This document shows positions 9,318 to 17,937 of a DNA stretch of 64,000 nucleotides, piece after piece. How positions within the stretch are numbered: position 1 is the first letter of the stretch; every line of letters starts with the position of its first letter. The position numbers were made by a program, and so were the translations under genes. The stretch is from contig JAURWE010000109.1 in assembly GCA_030655075.1 (NCBI GenBank), positions 62,001 through 126,000 on the forward strand. The letters are read 5' to 3'. The notes beneath the pieces were generated by a model. It had not been told where the DNA came from and ran no database searches. It was given only the letters and a program-made list of their open reading frames with translations. The DNA comes from Pararhizobium sp. GTDB lineage: Bacteria; Pseudomonadota; Alphaproteobacteria; Rhizobiales; Rhizobiaceae.

Positions 9318-9653
9318 CTAGAGAACGACTTCTATACCCTTGCGGCGGATGACATTTAGAAGCGCCAATGCGGGGCCAGTCGGGCGCTTCAATCCGCGTT
9401 CCATCTGGGAAAGGTGGCCTGTCGTCAGATTAAGGTGTTTCGCAAACACGGCCTGGCTCATATGTGCCTTTTCCCGAAGCGCCCGTATGTCGTCAGCTGA
9501 AAGCGGCGCGGAGGCCGGGGCGGCTTGCGTGAATTCACGCAACGTAATCTTGCGGAAAGGGGCCTCGTCCAATGTGTCGTTGGCGCGCATATCATTGGCG
9601 AGTTCGAGGATCTCAAGCCTCAGCCGGGAGGGCATTTTAGTCTTCGTTGTCAT
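9318..9653 (-). CDS. XRE-family antitoxin (HigA-like) of a type II toxin-antitoxin pair
   Basis: A 111-residue DNA-binding protein. The C-terminal half holds a clear HTH: LSADDIRALREKAHMSQAVF followed by AKHLNLTTGHLSQMERGLKRP. The N-terminal 45 residues would serve as the toxin-binding arm. It starts 2 bp after the stop of the toxin gene, in the order toxin then antitoxin typical of higBA-like loci. The antitoxin frame is intact while the toxin frame is interrupted. It is expected to autoregulate through the palindrome upstream of the toxin. Confidence 0.85.
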   Translation of the reverse strand: MTTKTKMPSRLRLEILELANDMRANDTLDEAPFRKITLREFTQAAPASAPLSADDIRALREKAHMSQAVFAKHLNLTTGHLSQMERGLKRPTGPALALLNVIRRKGIEVVL

Positions 9654-9655
9654 GT

Positions 9656-10015
9656 TTACACCTCGTTCAAAATTCCGGCGGCCAGATCCTTTTCAATGCT
9701 CCTTGGATCCGCCAGCCATTGTTTGGCGATCGTTTTCAGGTCTTCGAGATCAGCATCCGCAATGTTGGCGCGTTCGTTCTTGGCAAAGCCCGCAAGAAAG
9801 ATAGCGAGGCTGCCTTTGCGAAAAAGCAGTATCGTTCAATATCCACCGCTCCGGCCTTGCCCCGTCCGCGCCACTCTTTGTTTGATCAAGCCGCCACCAA
9901 GATCCGCGTCGATCAATCCTTGGTCGGCCCTCAGCGCCGCTTGGATTAGGTCCGCATCCGCAAGGCTTTCCTTGCGCAGGAAGCGGCCAAATATCCTTGT
10001 TTTGTAGACCCGCAC
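9656..10015 (-). pseudogene. RelE/ParE-family (HigB-like) toxin gene with an in-frame nonsense codon
   Basis: The frame reads VRVYKTRIFGRFLRKESLAD through QRVARTGQGRSGGY, then TGA at 9836-9838, and continues in the same frame as TILLFRKGSLAIFLAGFAKN through DPRSIEKDLAAGILNEV to a natural stop. In the family the codon after GGY or GGF is usually Arg, so TGA most simply derives from CGA by one C-to-T change. Only 59 of about 119 residues would be made, losing the second half of the toxin fold. Start: GTG 10015 with GGAG 5 bases upstream gives the usual family N-terminus; ATG 10033 would add six residues. The antitoxin gene follows intact, which fits a decayed module. Confidence 0.8.
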
Positions 10016-10024
10016 GCAGTCTCC

Positions 10025-10065
10025 ATAGTTCATAGCACTATAGTGCCAAGAACTATATATTTCAA
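10025..10065 (-). promoter_or_regulatory. toxin-antitoxin promoter with nested palindromic operator
   Basis: On the minus strand, TTGAAA, a 17-base spacer and TATAGT form a good -35/-10 pair. The -10 lies inside GCACTATAGTGC (10035-10046), a perfect 12-bp palindrome. It is flanked symmetrically by ATAGTTC (10025-10031) and GAACTAT (10050-10056), all centred on the same point, giving a 32-bp dyad with two mismatched pairs. This is the expected layout for autorepression by the antitoxin. Confidence 0.65.
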
Positions 10066-11342
10066 GCGATGGCAGGTGCCGAGATCAGAATGGCGCGGAA
10101 ATCGTTGACGTTGGTGCCGGTGGGGCCGGTGACCAGGAGGTCGCCGATCGTGTCGAAGGCGGTCCAGGCGTTGTTGGCGGCAAGCAGCGCCTTGGCGTCG
10201 CTACCGGCGGTGCGCAGACGGGCGACTGTGGTGCCGTCGGCAAAGGCGCCGGCGTTGTCTTCGGATCCGTCAATGCCATCGGTGTCGGCGGCCAGTGCAT
10301 TGATGCCGTCGATGCCGTTGATGCCGGAGGCGAAGGACAGAAGGAATTCGGTGTTGCGGCCGCCCTTGCCCTTGGCGCGCAGGGTCACGGTGGTTTCGCC
10401 GCCTGACAGGAGCAGCACCGGTTTTTTGAACGGCCGGTCGCGCTCGGCGATTTCGCGGGCGATGGCGGCGTGGACCAGGCCGACATCGCGCGATTCGCCC
10501 TCGATGGAATCCGAGAGGATCACCGCTTCGATGCCGTGCTTGCGGGCTTCGTCCGCTGCGGCTTCAAGCGAGACGCCGGCCGAGGCGATGACGTGCACCT
10601 CATTGCGGGAGAAGCGGGGATCTGACGGAAGCAGGCCATCGGCGGCCGGCGAATTCAGGTGGGCAAGCACGGCGGCGGGCAGGTCCATGCCAAAGGTCTG
10701 AATGAGGTCGAGCGCGTTCGTGCGGCTGCCGGTGTCGGGCACGGTCGGGCCCGAGGCGACGAGCGCCGGGTTGTCGCCGGGAATGTCCGAGACGACCAGC
10801 GAGACGACTTTTGCCGGGTAAGCGGCGGCGGCGAGACGGCCGCCCTTGATGGTAGAGATATGCTTGCGGATCGTGTTCATCGCCGAGATCGGTGCGCCGG
10901 AGGCGAGCAGCGCCTCGTTGACGGCGATTTCGTCGTCCAGCGTCAGGCCAGCGGCCGGCGAGGGCAGCAGGGCTGACCCACCGCCCGACACGAGGGCGAT
11001 GACGAGATCGTCTTCGCTCAGGCCCTCGACGTAGCGCAGAAGGCGTTCAGAGGCGACAAGACCGGCGGCATCGGGAACCGGATGGGAGGCTTCGATGATC
11101 TCGATGTGTTTGCAGGGCGCGCCGAAACCGTAGCGGGTGACCACCAGTCCTTCGAGCGGGCCGTCCCACAGCGTTTCCAGGGCGGCTGCCATCTGGGCCG
11201 AACCCTTGCCGGCGCCGATGACGATCGTGCGGCCTTTCGGACGGGCTGGCAGGTGCTGACGGATGCCCTGCAGCGGATCGGCAGCACGGACCGCCGCGTC
11301 GAAGGTGGCGCGGAGGATGGAACGGGGATTTTGGATCTGCAT
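10062..11342 (-). CDS. glycerate 2-kinase, class II (MOFRL/TtuD-GckA family)
   Basis: A 426-residue enzyme transferring phosphate from ATP to D-glycerate to give 2-phosphoglycerate. Visible are VIGAGKGSAQMAAALE, IEIIEASHPVPDAAG, the glycine-rich LVSGGGSALLPSPA, SAMNTIRKHISTIKGGRLA and VVSDIPGDNPALVASGPT, then a C-terminal MOFRL-type region (LLSGGETTVTLRAKGKGGRN, FLLSF, DTDGIDGSEDNAGAF). This is the family often annotated as hydroxypyruvate reductase TtuD in agrobacteria, although biochemical work on relatives supports kinase activity. It is co-directional with the upstream GMC gene, 35 bp apart, and could receive glycerate made by the beta-hydroxyacid dehydrogenases in this window. Confidence 0.85.
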   Translation of the reverse strand: MQIQNPRSILRATFDAAVRAADPLQGIRQHLPARPKGRTIVIGAGKGSAQMAAALETLWDGPLEGLVVTRYGFGAPCKHIEIIEASHPVPDAAGLVASERLLRYVEGLSEDDLVIALVSGGGSALLPSPAAGLTLDDEIAVNEALLASGAPISAMNTIRKHISTIKGGRLAAAAYPAKVVSLVVSDIPGDNPALVASGPTVPDTGSRTNALDLIQTFGMDLPAAVLAHLNSPAADGLLPSDPRFSRNEVHVIASAGVSLEAAADEARKHGIEAVILSDSIEGESRDVGLVHAAIAREIAERDRPFKKPVLLLSGGETTVTLRAKGKGGRNTEFLLSFASGINGIDGINALAADTDGIDGSEDNAGAFADGTTVARLRTAGSDAKALLAANNAWTAFDTIGDLLVTGPTGTNVNDFRAILISAPAIA

Positions 11343-11377
11343 GGAAGCCTCGACTGCCCTAAAAATTCTGCTCTGCG

Positions 11378-12961
11378 TCAGTGGCCCGACCGGATGAGGT
11401 CCGCCGCCTTTTCGCCGATCATGACGGTTGCCGCATTGGTGTTGGAGGAAATCAGACGCGGCATGATAGAACTGTCGCAGATGCGAAGCCCTTCTATTCC
11501 ATAGACTTTCAAATTCGGATCGACCACAGAATTTTCACCCGTGCCCATGCGGCAAGTGCCGACGGGGTGATAGGCCGAGCGGCCGTGTTCGCGGGCAAAG
11601 GCGGCCGCCTGTTCGCGCGTGCGCATGGTGTCGCCGGGCAGGTGCTCGCGCTTGATGAACGGCTTGAAGGCCGGCTGCGACAGGATCTCGCGGCTGATCA
11701 GGATGCCATCGACAGCGCGCTCCAGATCGTAAGGCTCGGCATAGGGATTGGGATCGATCAGCGGTGCTGCGGCCGGGTCGTTCGACTGCAGCGTAACGCT
11801 GCCGCGCGAGCGCGGGCGCACCGGGTAGGAATTCAGCGTGCAGCCGTTGCCGCCGGGAACCGAGCCTATGCCTTCCTCGACGCCGGCGCCGGGGAGGAAG
11901 TGGAACTGGATGTCGGGGGTCTTTTCCGACCGGTCTCCCCACCAGAAGCCGCCGGCCTCGACGATGTTGGAGGCGACGGGTCCCTTGCCGAACAGCATGT
12001 ATTCGAGCCCGGCCATCGCCTGCCAGCGCCAGGTCTTATAGCGGTCGATGCCGTAGGAGCCGGAGAGTTCGGCCAGCACGTCGACATCCATATGATCCTG
12101 CAGGTTCTGGCCGACGCCGGGCAGGTCGTGGGTGACCGTGACGCCTTTGTCGCGCAGGTGGTTGGCCGGACCGATGCCGGACAGCATCAGAAGTTTTGGC
12201 GAGCCGATCGCGCCCGAGGTGACGATGACTTCGCGGTCGGCCCGCAGCGTCACAGGACGGCCGTTCTCGACGATCTCGACGCCGGTGGCCCGGCTGTTCT
12301 CGATGACGACGCGGTTGACGAGGACGCCGGTGCGCACGGTCAGGTTCGGGCGCGACAGCGCGGGCTTCAGGTAGCCGGTGGCGGTGCTGCTGCGTTTGCC
12401 GTTTTTGGTGGTGGCCTGGTATAAGCCGGCGCCCTGCTGGGTGCCGCCGTTGAAGTCGGCGTTGTAGGGCAAGCCTGCTTCCTGCGCGGCCTTGACGAAG
12501 ACGCGGGTGAGCGGATGCGGCGTGGTCGAGGTAACGCCGAGCGGTCCCTCGGTGCCGTGGTGTTTGCCACCCAGCGTGTCGTTGCCTTCGGAGCGTTTGA
12601 AATAGGGTAACACGTCCTCGTATGACCAGCCGCTGCAGCCTTCCTCGTTGGCCCAAGTGTCGTAGTCTTCCGGGCAGCCGCGGGTGAAAACCTGGGCATT
12701 GATCGAGGAGCCGCCGCCGAGCACGCGCGCCTGTGGATACACCATGCGCCGCCCGCCGATTTCGCGGCCGGGTGCTGTTTCATAGCCCCAGATCAGCGGG
12801 CCGGCAGTCATCTTGAAGAAGCCGACCGGCAGATGGATGTAAAAATTCGTATCGCGCGGACCGGCTTCCAGCAATGTCACCGAGACATGCGGGTCCTCCG
12901 TCAGCCGCGCAGCCAGCACGCAGCCGGCCGAGCCGCCGCCGATAATGATGTAGTCGGGCAT
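11378..12961 (-). CDS. GMC-family FAD-dependent oxidoreductase (second copy), choline dehydrogenase-like
   Basis: A 527-residue GMC enzyme: FAD motif IIIGGGSAGCVLAARLTEDP, RVLGGGSSINAQVFTRG, GAIGSPKLLMLSGIGP, and C-terminal catalytic His in SAYHPVGTCRMG with Asn in SSNTNAATVMIGEKAA. It is predicted to oxidise a primary alcohol or polyol. ATG 12961 follows GGAGGA. It is divergent from the sugar ABC importer, and the GTTGT-N3-ACAA operator lies in the shared gap, so both may answer to one regulator. With the glycerate kinase it forms a two-gene minus-strand unit. The substrate is unknown. Confidence 0.87.
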   Translation of the reverse strand: MPDYIIIGGGSAGCVLAARLTEDPHVSVTLLEAGPRDTNFYIHLPVGFFKMTAGPLIWGYETAPGREIGGRRMVYPQARVLGGGSSINAQVFTRGCPEDYDTWANEEGCSGWSYEDVLPYFKRSEGNDTLGGKHHGTEGPLGVTSTTPHPLTRVFVKAAQEAGLPYNADFNGGTQQGAGLYQATTKNGKRSSTATGYLKPALSRPNLTVRTGVLVNRVVIENSRATGVEIVENGRPVTLRADREVIVTSGAIGSPKLLMLSGIGPANHLRDKGVTVTHDLPGVGQNLQDHMDVDVLAELSGSYGIDRYKTWRWQAMAGLEYMLFGKGPVASNIVEAGGFWWGDRSEKTPDIQFHFLPGAGVEEGIGSVPGGNGCTLNSYPVRPRSRGSVTLQSNDPAAAPLIDPNPYAEPYDLERAVDGILISREILSQPAFKPFIKREHLPGDTMRTREQAAAFAREHGRSAYHPVGTCRMGTGENSVVDPNLKVYGIEGLRICDSSIMPRLISSNTNAATVMIGEKAADLIRSGH

Positions 12962-13073
12962 TCATTCCTCCAGCAGGCAACGTCTTTTTCTTCGCCGCAC
13001 GGTGCGTCGCTGGCTGCACCATCTCAAGTCTCTTGCGCAGCGTCAAGAGAAAGGGTACGGTTATCGTCTTGAA

Positions 13074-13090
13074 GGGTTGTCGTACAAATA
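13074..13090. promoter_or_regulatory. candidate FadR-type GntR operator, site 1 (GTTGT-CGT-ACAA)
   Basis: TTGTCGTACAA at 13077-13087 is an inverted repeat TTGT/ACAA with a 3-bp centre, fitting the TNGTNNNACNA consensus of FadR-subfamily regulators. It lies in the divergent gap between the second GMC gene and the sugar-binding protein, about 95 bp from the latter start. The identical 11-mer occurs upstream of the liv-larA operon. Confidence 0.6.
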
Positions 13091-13180
13091 TGGAGGATGT
13101 ACGGTGGTTCTTCTGCTCCTGCCAGCACACAAAAAGGCGGCAGGCAGAGAATGACGCGAATTCCAAAGGGAGGATTGAGA

Positions 13181-14263
13181 ATGAACGACGACAAGACTTT
13201 TATGGGCCTCGGGCAGGTGAACCGCCGGACGCTGATGACCGGAGCAGCGGCTGGTATCGCCATCGCCGCCATGCCGAAGCGGCTGTTTGCGCAAGGGGCG
13301 CCGACACTGGTGACCTCGATCCGCTCGCTGTCCAACCCCTATCATGCCGTCTGGAAAGCCGGCGCCGAAGCCTATGCTAAATCGGTCGGGCTTGAGCATG
13401 TGACGCTGGTTTCCGAAGGCAACAGTGAAAAGGGTATCGCCGATATCAAGGCGATGCTTGCCAAGACCGGCGGCAACATGGTGCTGAATTCCGACCCGAA
13501 CGATACGCCGGACGCGCGCCCGATCGTCGAGGCCTGCAAGGCCGCCGGCGCCTATATCGTCACCCAGTGGAACAAGCCCGCCGACCTTCACCCGAAGGAT
13601 TTCAGCCCGAACTACGTCTCGCACATCGAGTTCGACGGTATTGCCAGCGGCAAGGCGATTGCCGAAGTGCTGTTCAAGGCCATCGGCGGCTCCGGCGGCA
13701 TCATCGCGCTTGGCGGTCTGATTTCGACGACGGCTGCCATCGAGCGCAAGAAGGGTCTGGACGAGGCGCTGGCCGCCAATCCGGATATCAAGCTGCTCGA
13801 TTTCCAGGTTGCCAACTGGAAATCCACCGAAGCTTTCGACCTCACCTCCAACCTGCTCACCCGCTTCGGCGACGAGATCAAGGGTGTATGGGCTGCCAAT
13901 GACGACATGGGCACCGGTGCTCTTGAAGCGCTGCGCGCCGAGGGTCTCGCTGGCAAGGTTCCGGTCGTCGGCATCGACGGCATCAAGACGGCGGTGGATG
14001 CGGTTCGTTCGGGCGAGTTCGCCTGCACCATCACGTCCGATCCTTTCTGGCAGGGCGGCATGGGTCTCGCCATCGGCTACAATGCGCTGATGAAGAAGTT
14101 CGACCCGACGACAGAGCCGCCGGAACACCGCGAATTCTACGGCAAGGTCGTTTCGATCACGAAGGACAATGTCGAGGAATATTACAAGACCAATATCGAC
14201 GCTCAGCCGACACTGGACTGGAACGATCTGTGGGGCCGCGTCACCGGCCCGATCCGGACCTGA
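13181..14263 (+). CDS. sugar ABC transporter periplasmic substrate-binding protein (ribose type)
   Basis: A 360-residue periplasmic binding protein. The N-terminus carries a twin-arginine-like signal (VNRRTLMTGAAAGIAIAAMP, cleavage probably after RLFAQG). The mature part shows the type I sugar-binding fold (SIRSLSNPYHAVWKAGAEAY, VTLVSEGNSEKGIADIKAML, GVWAANDDMGTGALEALRAEG, VVGIDGIKTAVDAVRSGEFACTI, each spread over the usual positions). ATG 13181 follows GGGAGGA at good distance; the longer upstream frame lacks a signal. It heads the SBP-permease-ATPase-permease operon. The order resembles two-permease importers such as the Ytf galactofuranose system; the ligand is unknown but probably a sugar or sugar acid. 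Confidence 0.87.
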   Translation: MNDDKTFMGLGQVNRRTLMTGAAAGIAIAAMPKRLFAQGAPTLVTSIRSLSNPYHAVWKAGAEAYAKSVGLEHVTLVSEGNSEKGIADIKAMLAKTGGNMVLNSDPNDTPDARPIVEACKAAGAYIVTQWNKPADLHPKDFSPNYVSHIEFDGIASGKAIAEVLFKAIGGSGGIIALGGLISTTAAIERKKGLDEALAANPDIKLLDFQVANWKSTEAFDLTSNLLTRFGDEIKGVWAANDDMGTGALEALRAEGLAGKVPVVGIDGIKTAVDAVRSGEFACTITSDPFWQGGMGLAIGYNALMKKFDPTTEPPEHREFYGKVVSITKDNVEEYYKTNIDAQPTLDWNDLWGRVTGPIRT

Positions 14264-14295
14264 TCGAACACAAGAAAGGACGCGGTGCGTCCCTC

Positions 14296-14324
14296 ACCGG
14301 CAGCGGATCCGTTCCGCTGCCGGT
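14296..14324 (+). terminator. strong hairpin between binding-protein and permease genes
   Basis: A perfect 12-bp stem (ACCGGCAGCGGA with TCCGCTGCCGGT) around a 5-base loop, with no T-run after it. Located right behind the binding-protein stop, it is more likely an mRNA-stabilising or partial-attenuation hairpin than a full terminator, giving excess binding protein over permease. Confidence 0.6.
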
Positions 14325-14409
14325 TGTTCCAGCCTGAATGCGGAGTATTGTCTTGTCAGCCAATTCTGAGATCTTGAAGCCCGTTGCGAAAGTGGAGGGC
14401 GCCACCCCG

Positions 14410-15390
14410 ATGAGCGATACTCTCGGCGGGCTTCTGTTAAACCAGTGGAAACGCTGGCGCACCTATGCGCCACTGATGGTTCTGATCGTGCTGTGTGTGC
14501 TGATCACCATCGCCAATCCCAATTTTATCGAGGTCAGAAACCTCGTGCGCGTCGCCAATTCCGCCGCCGTGCCGCTGACGCTGGCCATGGGCATGACCTT
14601 CATCATCCTGCTCGGCAGCATCGACCTGTCGGTCGAAGGCGCGCTGTCGGTTGCCGCGATGGTGCTGGTGCTGCTCGCCACCAATGATGCCAATGCCAAT
14701 GCCTACGGCTGGTTCGCCGTCGTTGCGGCGATTGTTGCCAGCACGGCAATGGGTCTGCTGAACGGCGTCGTCCAGACGGTCCTGCGTATCCCCTCGTTCA
14801 TGGCGACGCTTGGCATGTGGTTCATCGGGCTCGGGCTATCGGTGTTCATGCTTGGAGGCTCGGCCGTGCGGCTGATGGACAATTCCATTCGCTCGCTGGC
14901 GCTGGAACGCTTCTTAGGCCTGCCGCTGGCGGTCTGGGTAGCCGCCTCAGCCTTTCTGCTTGCCGTCGTCATCCAGTATCACACGCGCCTTGGCCGCCAC
15001 ATTCTGGCGGTTGGTGGTGGCGAGGATGTGGCCGAGCTTTCCGGCATCAACATCGCGCGTGTCCGCATCACCGCCTTTGGCCTTGCCGGGTTCTTCTTCG
15101 GTGTTGCCGGTGTCCTGTCGGCAGCCCAGCTCGGCCAGTCCAATGCCGTCATCGCCGATGGCCGGCTGTTCGCCTCGGTCACCGCCGTGGTCGTCGGTGG
15201 CACGGCGCTGACCGGCGGCGAGGGCGGTGTGCTCAACACGCTGGTGGGCGTGCTGATCGTCACCGTTCTGGCCAATGGCATGGTGCTGCTCGGCATCTCG
15301 CCCTATGTGCAGCAGACCGTGCAGGGCCTCATGATCATCGCCGCCGTCGCGCTGTCGCTCGACCGTCTCCGCCTCAAGATCGTGAAGTGA
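14410..15390 (+). CDS. sugar ABC transporter permease (RbsC type), first
   Basis: A 326-residue inner-membrane protein with about eight or more hydrophobic segments, starting with APLMVLIVLCVLITIANPNF. It carries the family stretch LAMGMTFIILLGSIDLSVEG and, near the C-terminus, VVGGTALTGGEGGVLNTLVG. ATG 14410 lies 10 bases after GGAGGG; a TTG at 14353 with GGAG would add 19 residues and cannot be excluded. It pairs with the second permease (16910-17869) to form the channel, with energy from the double-domain ATPase between them. Confidence 0.86.
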   Translation: MSDTLGGLLLNQWKRWRTYAPLMVLIVLCVLITIANPNFIEVRNLVRVANSAAVPLTLAMGMTFIILLGSIDLSVEGALSVAAMVLVLLATNDANANAYGWFAVVAAIVASTAMGLLNGVVQTVLRIPSFMATLGMWFIGLGLSVFMLGGSAVRLMDNSIRSLALERFLGLPLAVWVAASAFLLAVVIQYHTRLGRHILAVGGGEDVAELSGINIARVRITAFGLAGFFFGVAGVLSAAQLGQSNAVIADGRLFASVTAVVVGGTALTGGEGGVLNTLVGVLIVTVLANGMVLLGISPYVQQTVQGLMIIAAVALSLDRLRLKIVK

Positions 15391-15396
15391 ACGGCG

Positions 15397-16899
15397 ATGC
15401 TTGCAGTCAATGGAATCTCAAAATCCTTTCTCGGCGTTCAGGCGCTGAAAGATGTCAGCATCGAGATCCGGCCGAATGAGGTCGTTGGCCTGATCGGTGA
15501 AAACGGCGCCGGCAAATCGACGCTGATGCGCACGCTGGCCGGCACGCTGCGGCCGGATGCGGGCACGCTGGTTCTCGACGGCGAACCGCTGCGGCTGAAG
15601 AACACCCGCGATGCGGCCGGCTATGGCATCGGCATGGTGTTTCAGGAACAGTCGCTGCTGCTCAACATGTCGGTGGCGGAAAACATCTATCTCGGCCAAG
15701 AACACCAGTTCACCCGCTTTGGCGTCGTCAACTGGAAGGCGATGCGGGCTGCCGCCCGGCGCCAGCTGGCCAAGGTCGGTGTCGATATCGACGTGGCGAC
15801 CCGCACCTCCGAACTGACCTTCGCCGCCCGCCAGATGGTGGAACTGGCCAAGGCGCTGACGCTGGAGGAAAGCGTGTCGCGGCCGCTGGTCATCCTGCTC
15901 GACGAGCCGACTTCGGTTCTTGCCACATCCGATGTCGATATCCTGTTCGGCCGGGTGCGGGCGCTGAAGTCGCGCGCGAGTTTCGTCTTCGTCTCGCATC
16001 GTCTGGACGAGGTGCTGCGCATTTCCGACCGGGTCTACACGATGAAGGACGGAGCGGTCGTCGCCGAGCACCTGGCCAGCGAGGTCACCGGTCCGCAGTT
16101 GCACGAGATCATGGTCGGCCGCGGCCTGCATACGGAATATTACAAGGAACCGCGCCAGATGGCGCCGGGTCCGCAGGTGGTGCTCGAAGCCAATGGCCTT
16201 GGCGTCAAGGGCGCCTTCCATGGGGTCGATTTCAAGATCCATGCGGGCGAGATCGTCGGCATTGCCGGCGTCGTCGGCTCCGGCCGCGAGGAAATCACCC
16301 GCACGATCGGTGGCTTCATGCCGCAGAGCGACGGGTCGCTGACCATCAATGGCGAAGAGGTTCGTTTCACCTCGCCGGAGCAGGCGGTGCGCAAGAGTGT
16401 GGGTTATATCCCGCGCGAACGGCGGGTCGAGGGGCTGGTGATGTTCCTGTCGATTGCCGAAAACATCACGCTCGCCGATCTTTCGAGCGTCATGAAACAC
16501 GGGGCCATCGATTATGGGGCCGAGCGTCGGCTTGCCGTCGAGTGGATCAAGAAACTTCGCATCAAGGCGCCGGGACCGGATGTCGCCTGCCGCAAGCTTT
16601 CAGGCGGCAACCAGCAGAAGGTGGTTCTCGCCCGCTGGATGACGGCAGGATCGCGCATCCTCATTCTCGATCATCCGACGCGCGGGCTCGATGTCGGCGC
16701 CAAGGAAGAGGTTTACGAGCTGGTGCGCGACCTCTCGGCGCAGGGGATCGCCATTCTTCTCCTCTCCGACACGCTGGAAGAAACGATCGGCCTTTCGCAC
16801 AAGGTTCTGGTAATGCGCGATGGCGAAGTTACGGCACGGTTCGATGCGAGCGCCGGCAACAAGCCGGACCAGGTCGATCTTGTGCGGGCAATGGTGTGA
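15397..16899 (+). CDS. sugar ABC transporter ATP-binding protein with two NBDs
   Basis: A 500-residue RbsA/MglA-type ATPase. NBD1 has Walker A GENGAGKST (about 37-45), Walker B VILLDEPTSVL and a weakened signature (SELTFAARQMVELAKAL). NBD2 has a degenerate Walker A (GVVGSGREE), a canonical signature LSGGNQQKVVLARW and Walker B ILILDHPTRGLD, where His replaces the usual catalytic Glu. Thus the composite site built from NBD1 Walker motifs and NBD2 signature looks complete, while the other site looks dead. The gene starts 6 bp after the first permease, and the second permease starts 10 bp after its stop. Confidence 0.9.
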   Translation: MLAVNGISKSFLGVQALKDVSIEIRPNEVVGLIGENGAGKSTLMRTLAGTLRPDAGTLVLDGEPLRLKNTRDAAGYGIGMVFQEQSLLLNMSVAENIYLGQEHQFTRFGVVNWKAMRAAARRQLAKVGVDIDVATRTSELTFAARQMVELAKALTLEESVSRPLVILLDEPTSVLATSDVDILFGRVRALKSRASFVFVSHRLDEVLRISDRVYTMKDGAVVAEHLASEVTGPQLHEIMVGRGLHTEYYKEPRQMAPGPQVVLEANGLGVKGAFHGVDFKIHAGEIVGIAGVVGSGREEITRTIGGFMPQSDGSLTINGEEVRFTSPEQAVRKSVGYIPRERRVEGLVMFLSIAENITLADLSSVMKHGAIDYGAERRLAVEWIKKLRIKAPGPDVACRKLSGGNQQKVVLARWMTAGSRILILDHPTRGLDVGAKEEVYELVRDLSAQGIAILLLSDTLEETIGLSHKVLVMRDGEVTARFDASAGNKPDQVDLVRAMV

Positions 16900-16909
16900 G
16901 GACGGGCCG

Positions 16910-17869
16910 ATGAAAAAACTCTCCGATATGTTTTCCGCCGGCTGGGTTCAGGGCGCTATTCCTCCGGCGCTGCTGGTCGGGCTGATCGTCATCATCGAGC
17001 TTGCCTCACCGGGCTTTCTGACCGGCGAGACGCTGGCGCTGCTGCTTGCCAACACCGCCGTGCTGTTCATTCTGGCGACCGGTGTCACCTTCGTCATCCT
17101 GATCGGCGGCATCGACCTGTCGATCCAGTCGGTGGCGTCGCTTGCCAGCGTCATTCTTGCCCAGCTGCTGCCGTCGATCGGCATGCTGGCCTTTCCGGTG
17201 GCCATCGCCTCCGGGCTTGTCTTCGGCATCATCAGCGGCATCGTACATGTGCGCTTGCGGGTACCGTCCTTCGTGGCGACGCTGGCCACCGGCGGCGTCG
17301 TGGCCGGCATGGCGCTGTGGATCGCGCAAGGGCGCGCCATCACCATCGAGGAGGCGGGACGCCTCAACACGACCTGGATCAACGGCACGGTGTTTGGTCT
17401 GCCGATGGTGGTGATCCTTGCCAGCATTGTCGGCCTCGTCAGTTTTCTCGTGCTGCGCTACACGCGCTTCGGCCGCTACAGCCTTGCTGTCGGGGCGGGC
17501 GAGCCGGCGGCGCTGGCGGCGGGCATCAATGTCGACCGCACCAAGATCATTGCCTTTGCCATCTCGGGAACACTTGCCGCCATTGCCGGCTGCATCCTGG
17601 CAGCACGGCTCTCCAGCGGCTCGCCCAGCCTGGCCAACCAGCTGCTGCTGCCGGCTATCGCCGCCGTCATTGTCGGCGGAACGGCAATCACCGGCGGGCT
17701 CGGCGGCGTCGGCCGCACGGCCGTCGGCGCGCTGATCATCTCGATCGTGCGCATCGGCATGACCTTCGTCGGCGTCAACATCTTTGCGGAAAACGTGGTC
17801 TTCGGGGCGGTGCTGATCATCGCCGTGGCGATCACCATCGACCGCAGCAAGATCCCGGTCATCAAATGA
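16910..17869 (+). CDS. sugar ABC transporter permease (RbsC type), second
   Basis: A 319-residue polytopic membrane protein with the family motifs LATGVTFVILIGGIDLSIQS and VVGGTAITGGLGGVGRTAVG-like C-terminus, in the same arrangement as the first permease but clearly divergent from it. ATG 16910 is chosen because the longer frame overlaps the ATPase gene. As the last gene of the importer operon, it likely forms a heterodimer with the first permease. The gene is convergent with the glyoxalase-like gene, with a 68-bp GC-rich gap in which no clear terminator was seen. Confidence 0.86.
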   Translation: MKKLSDMFSAGWVQGAIPPALLVGLIVIIELASPGFLTGETLALLLANTAVLFILATGVTFVILIGGIDLSIQSVASLASVILAQLLPSIGMLAFPVAIASGLVFGIISGIVHVRLRVPSFVATLATGGVVAGMALWIAQGRAITIEEAGRLNTTWINGTVFGLPMVVILASIVGLVSFLVLRYTRFGRYSLAVGAGEPAALAAGINVDRTKIIAFAISGTLAAIAGCILAARLSSGSPSLANQLLLPAIAAVIVGGTAITGGLGGVGRTAVGALIISIVRIGMTFVGVNIFAENVVFGAVLIIAVAITIDRSKIPVIK

Positions 17870-17937
17870 CGGCGGCATCACAACGCGTCAGGGAAAACGG
17901 GAACCGCGCCAGGCGGCGCGATCCCCGCGTGTCAGGC

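Noticed and set aside
9656..10015. Toxin gene broken by a frameshift
   Set aside because: The downstream family sequence continues in the same frame after TGA, so the lesion is a nonsense codon and not an indel.
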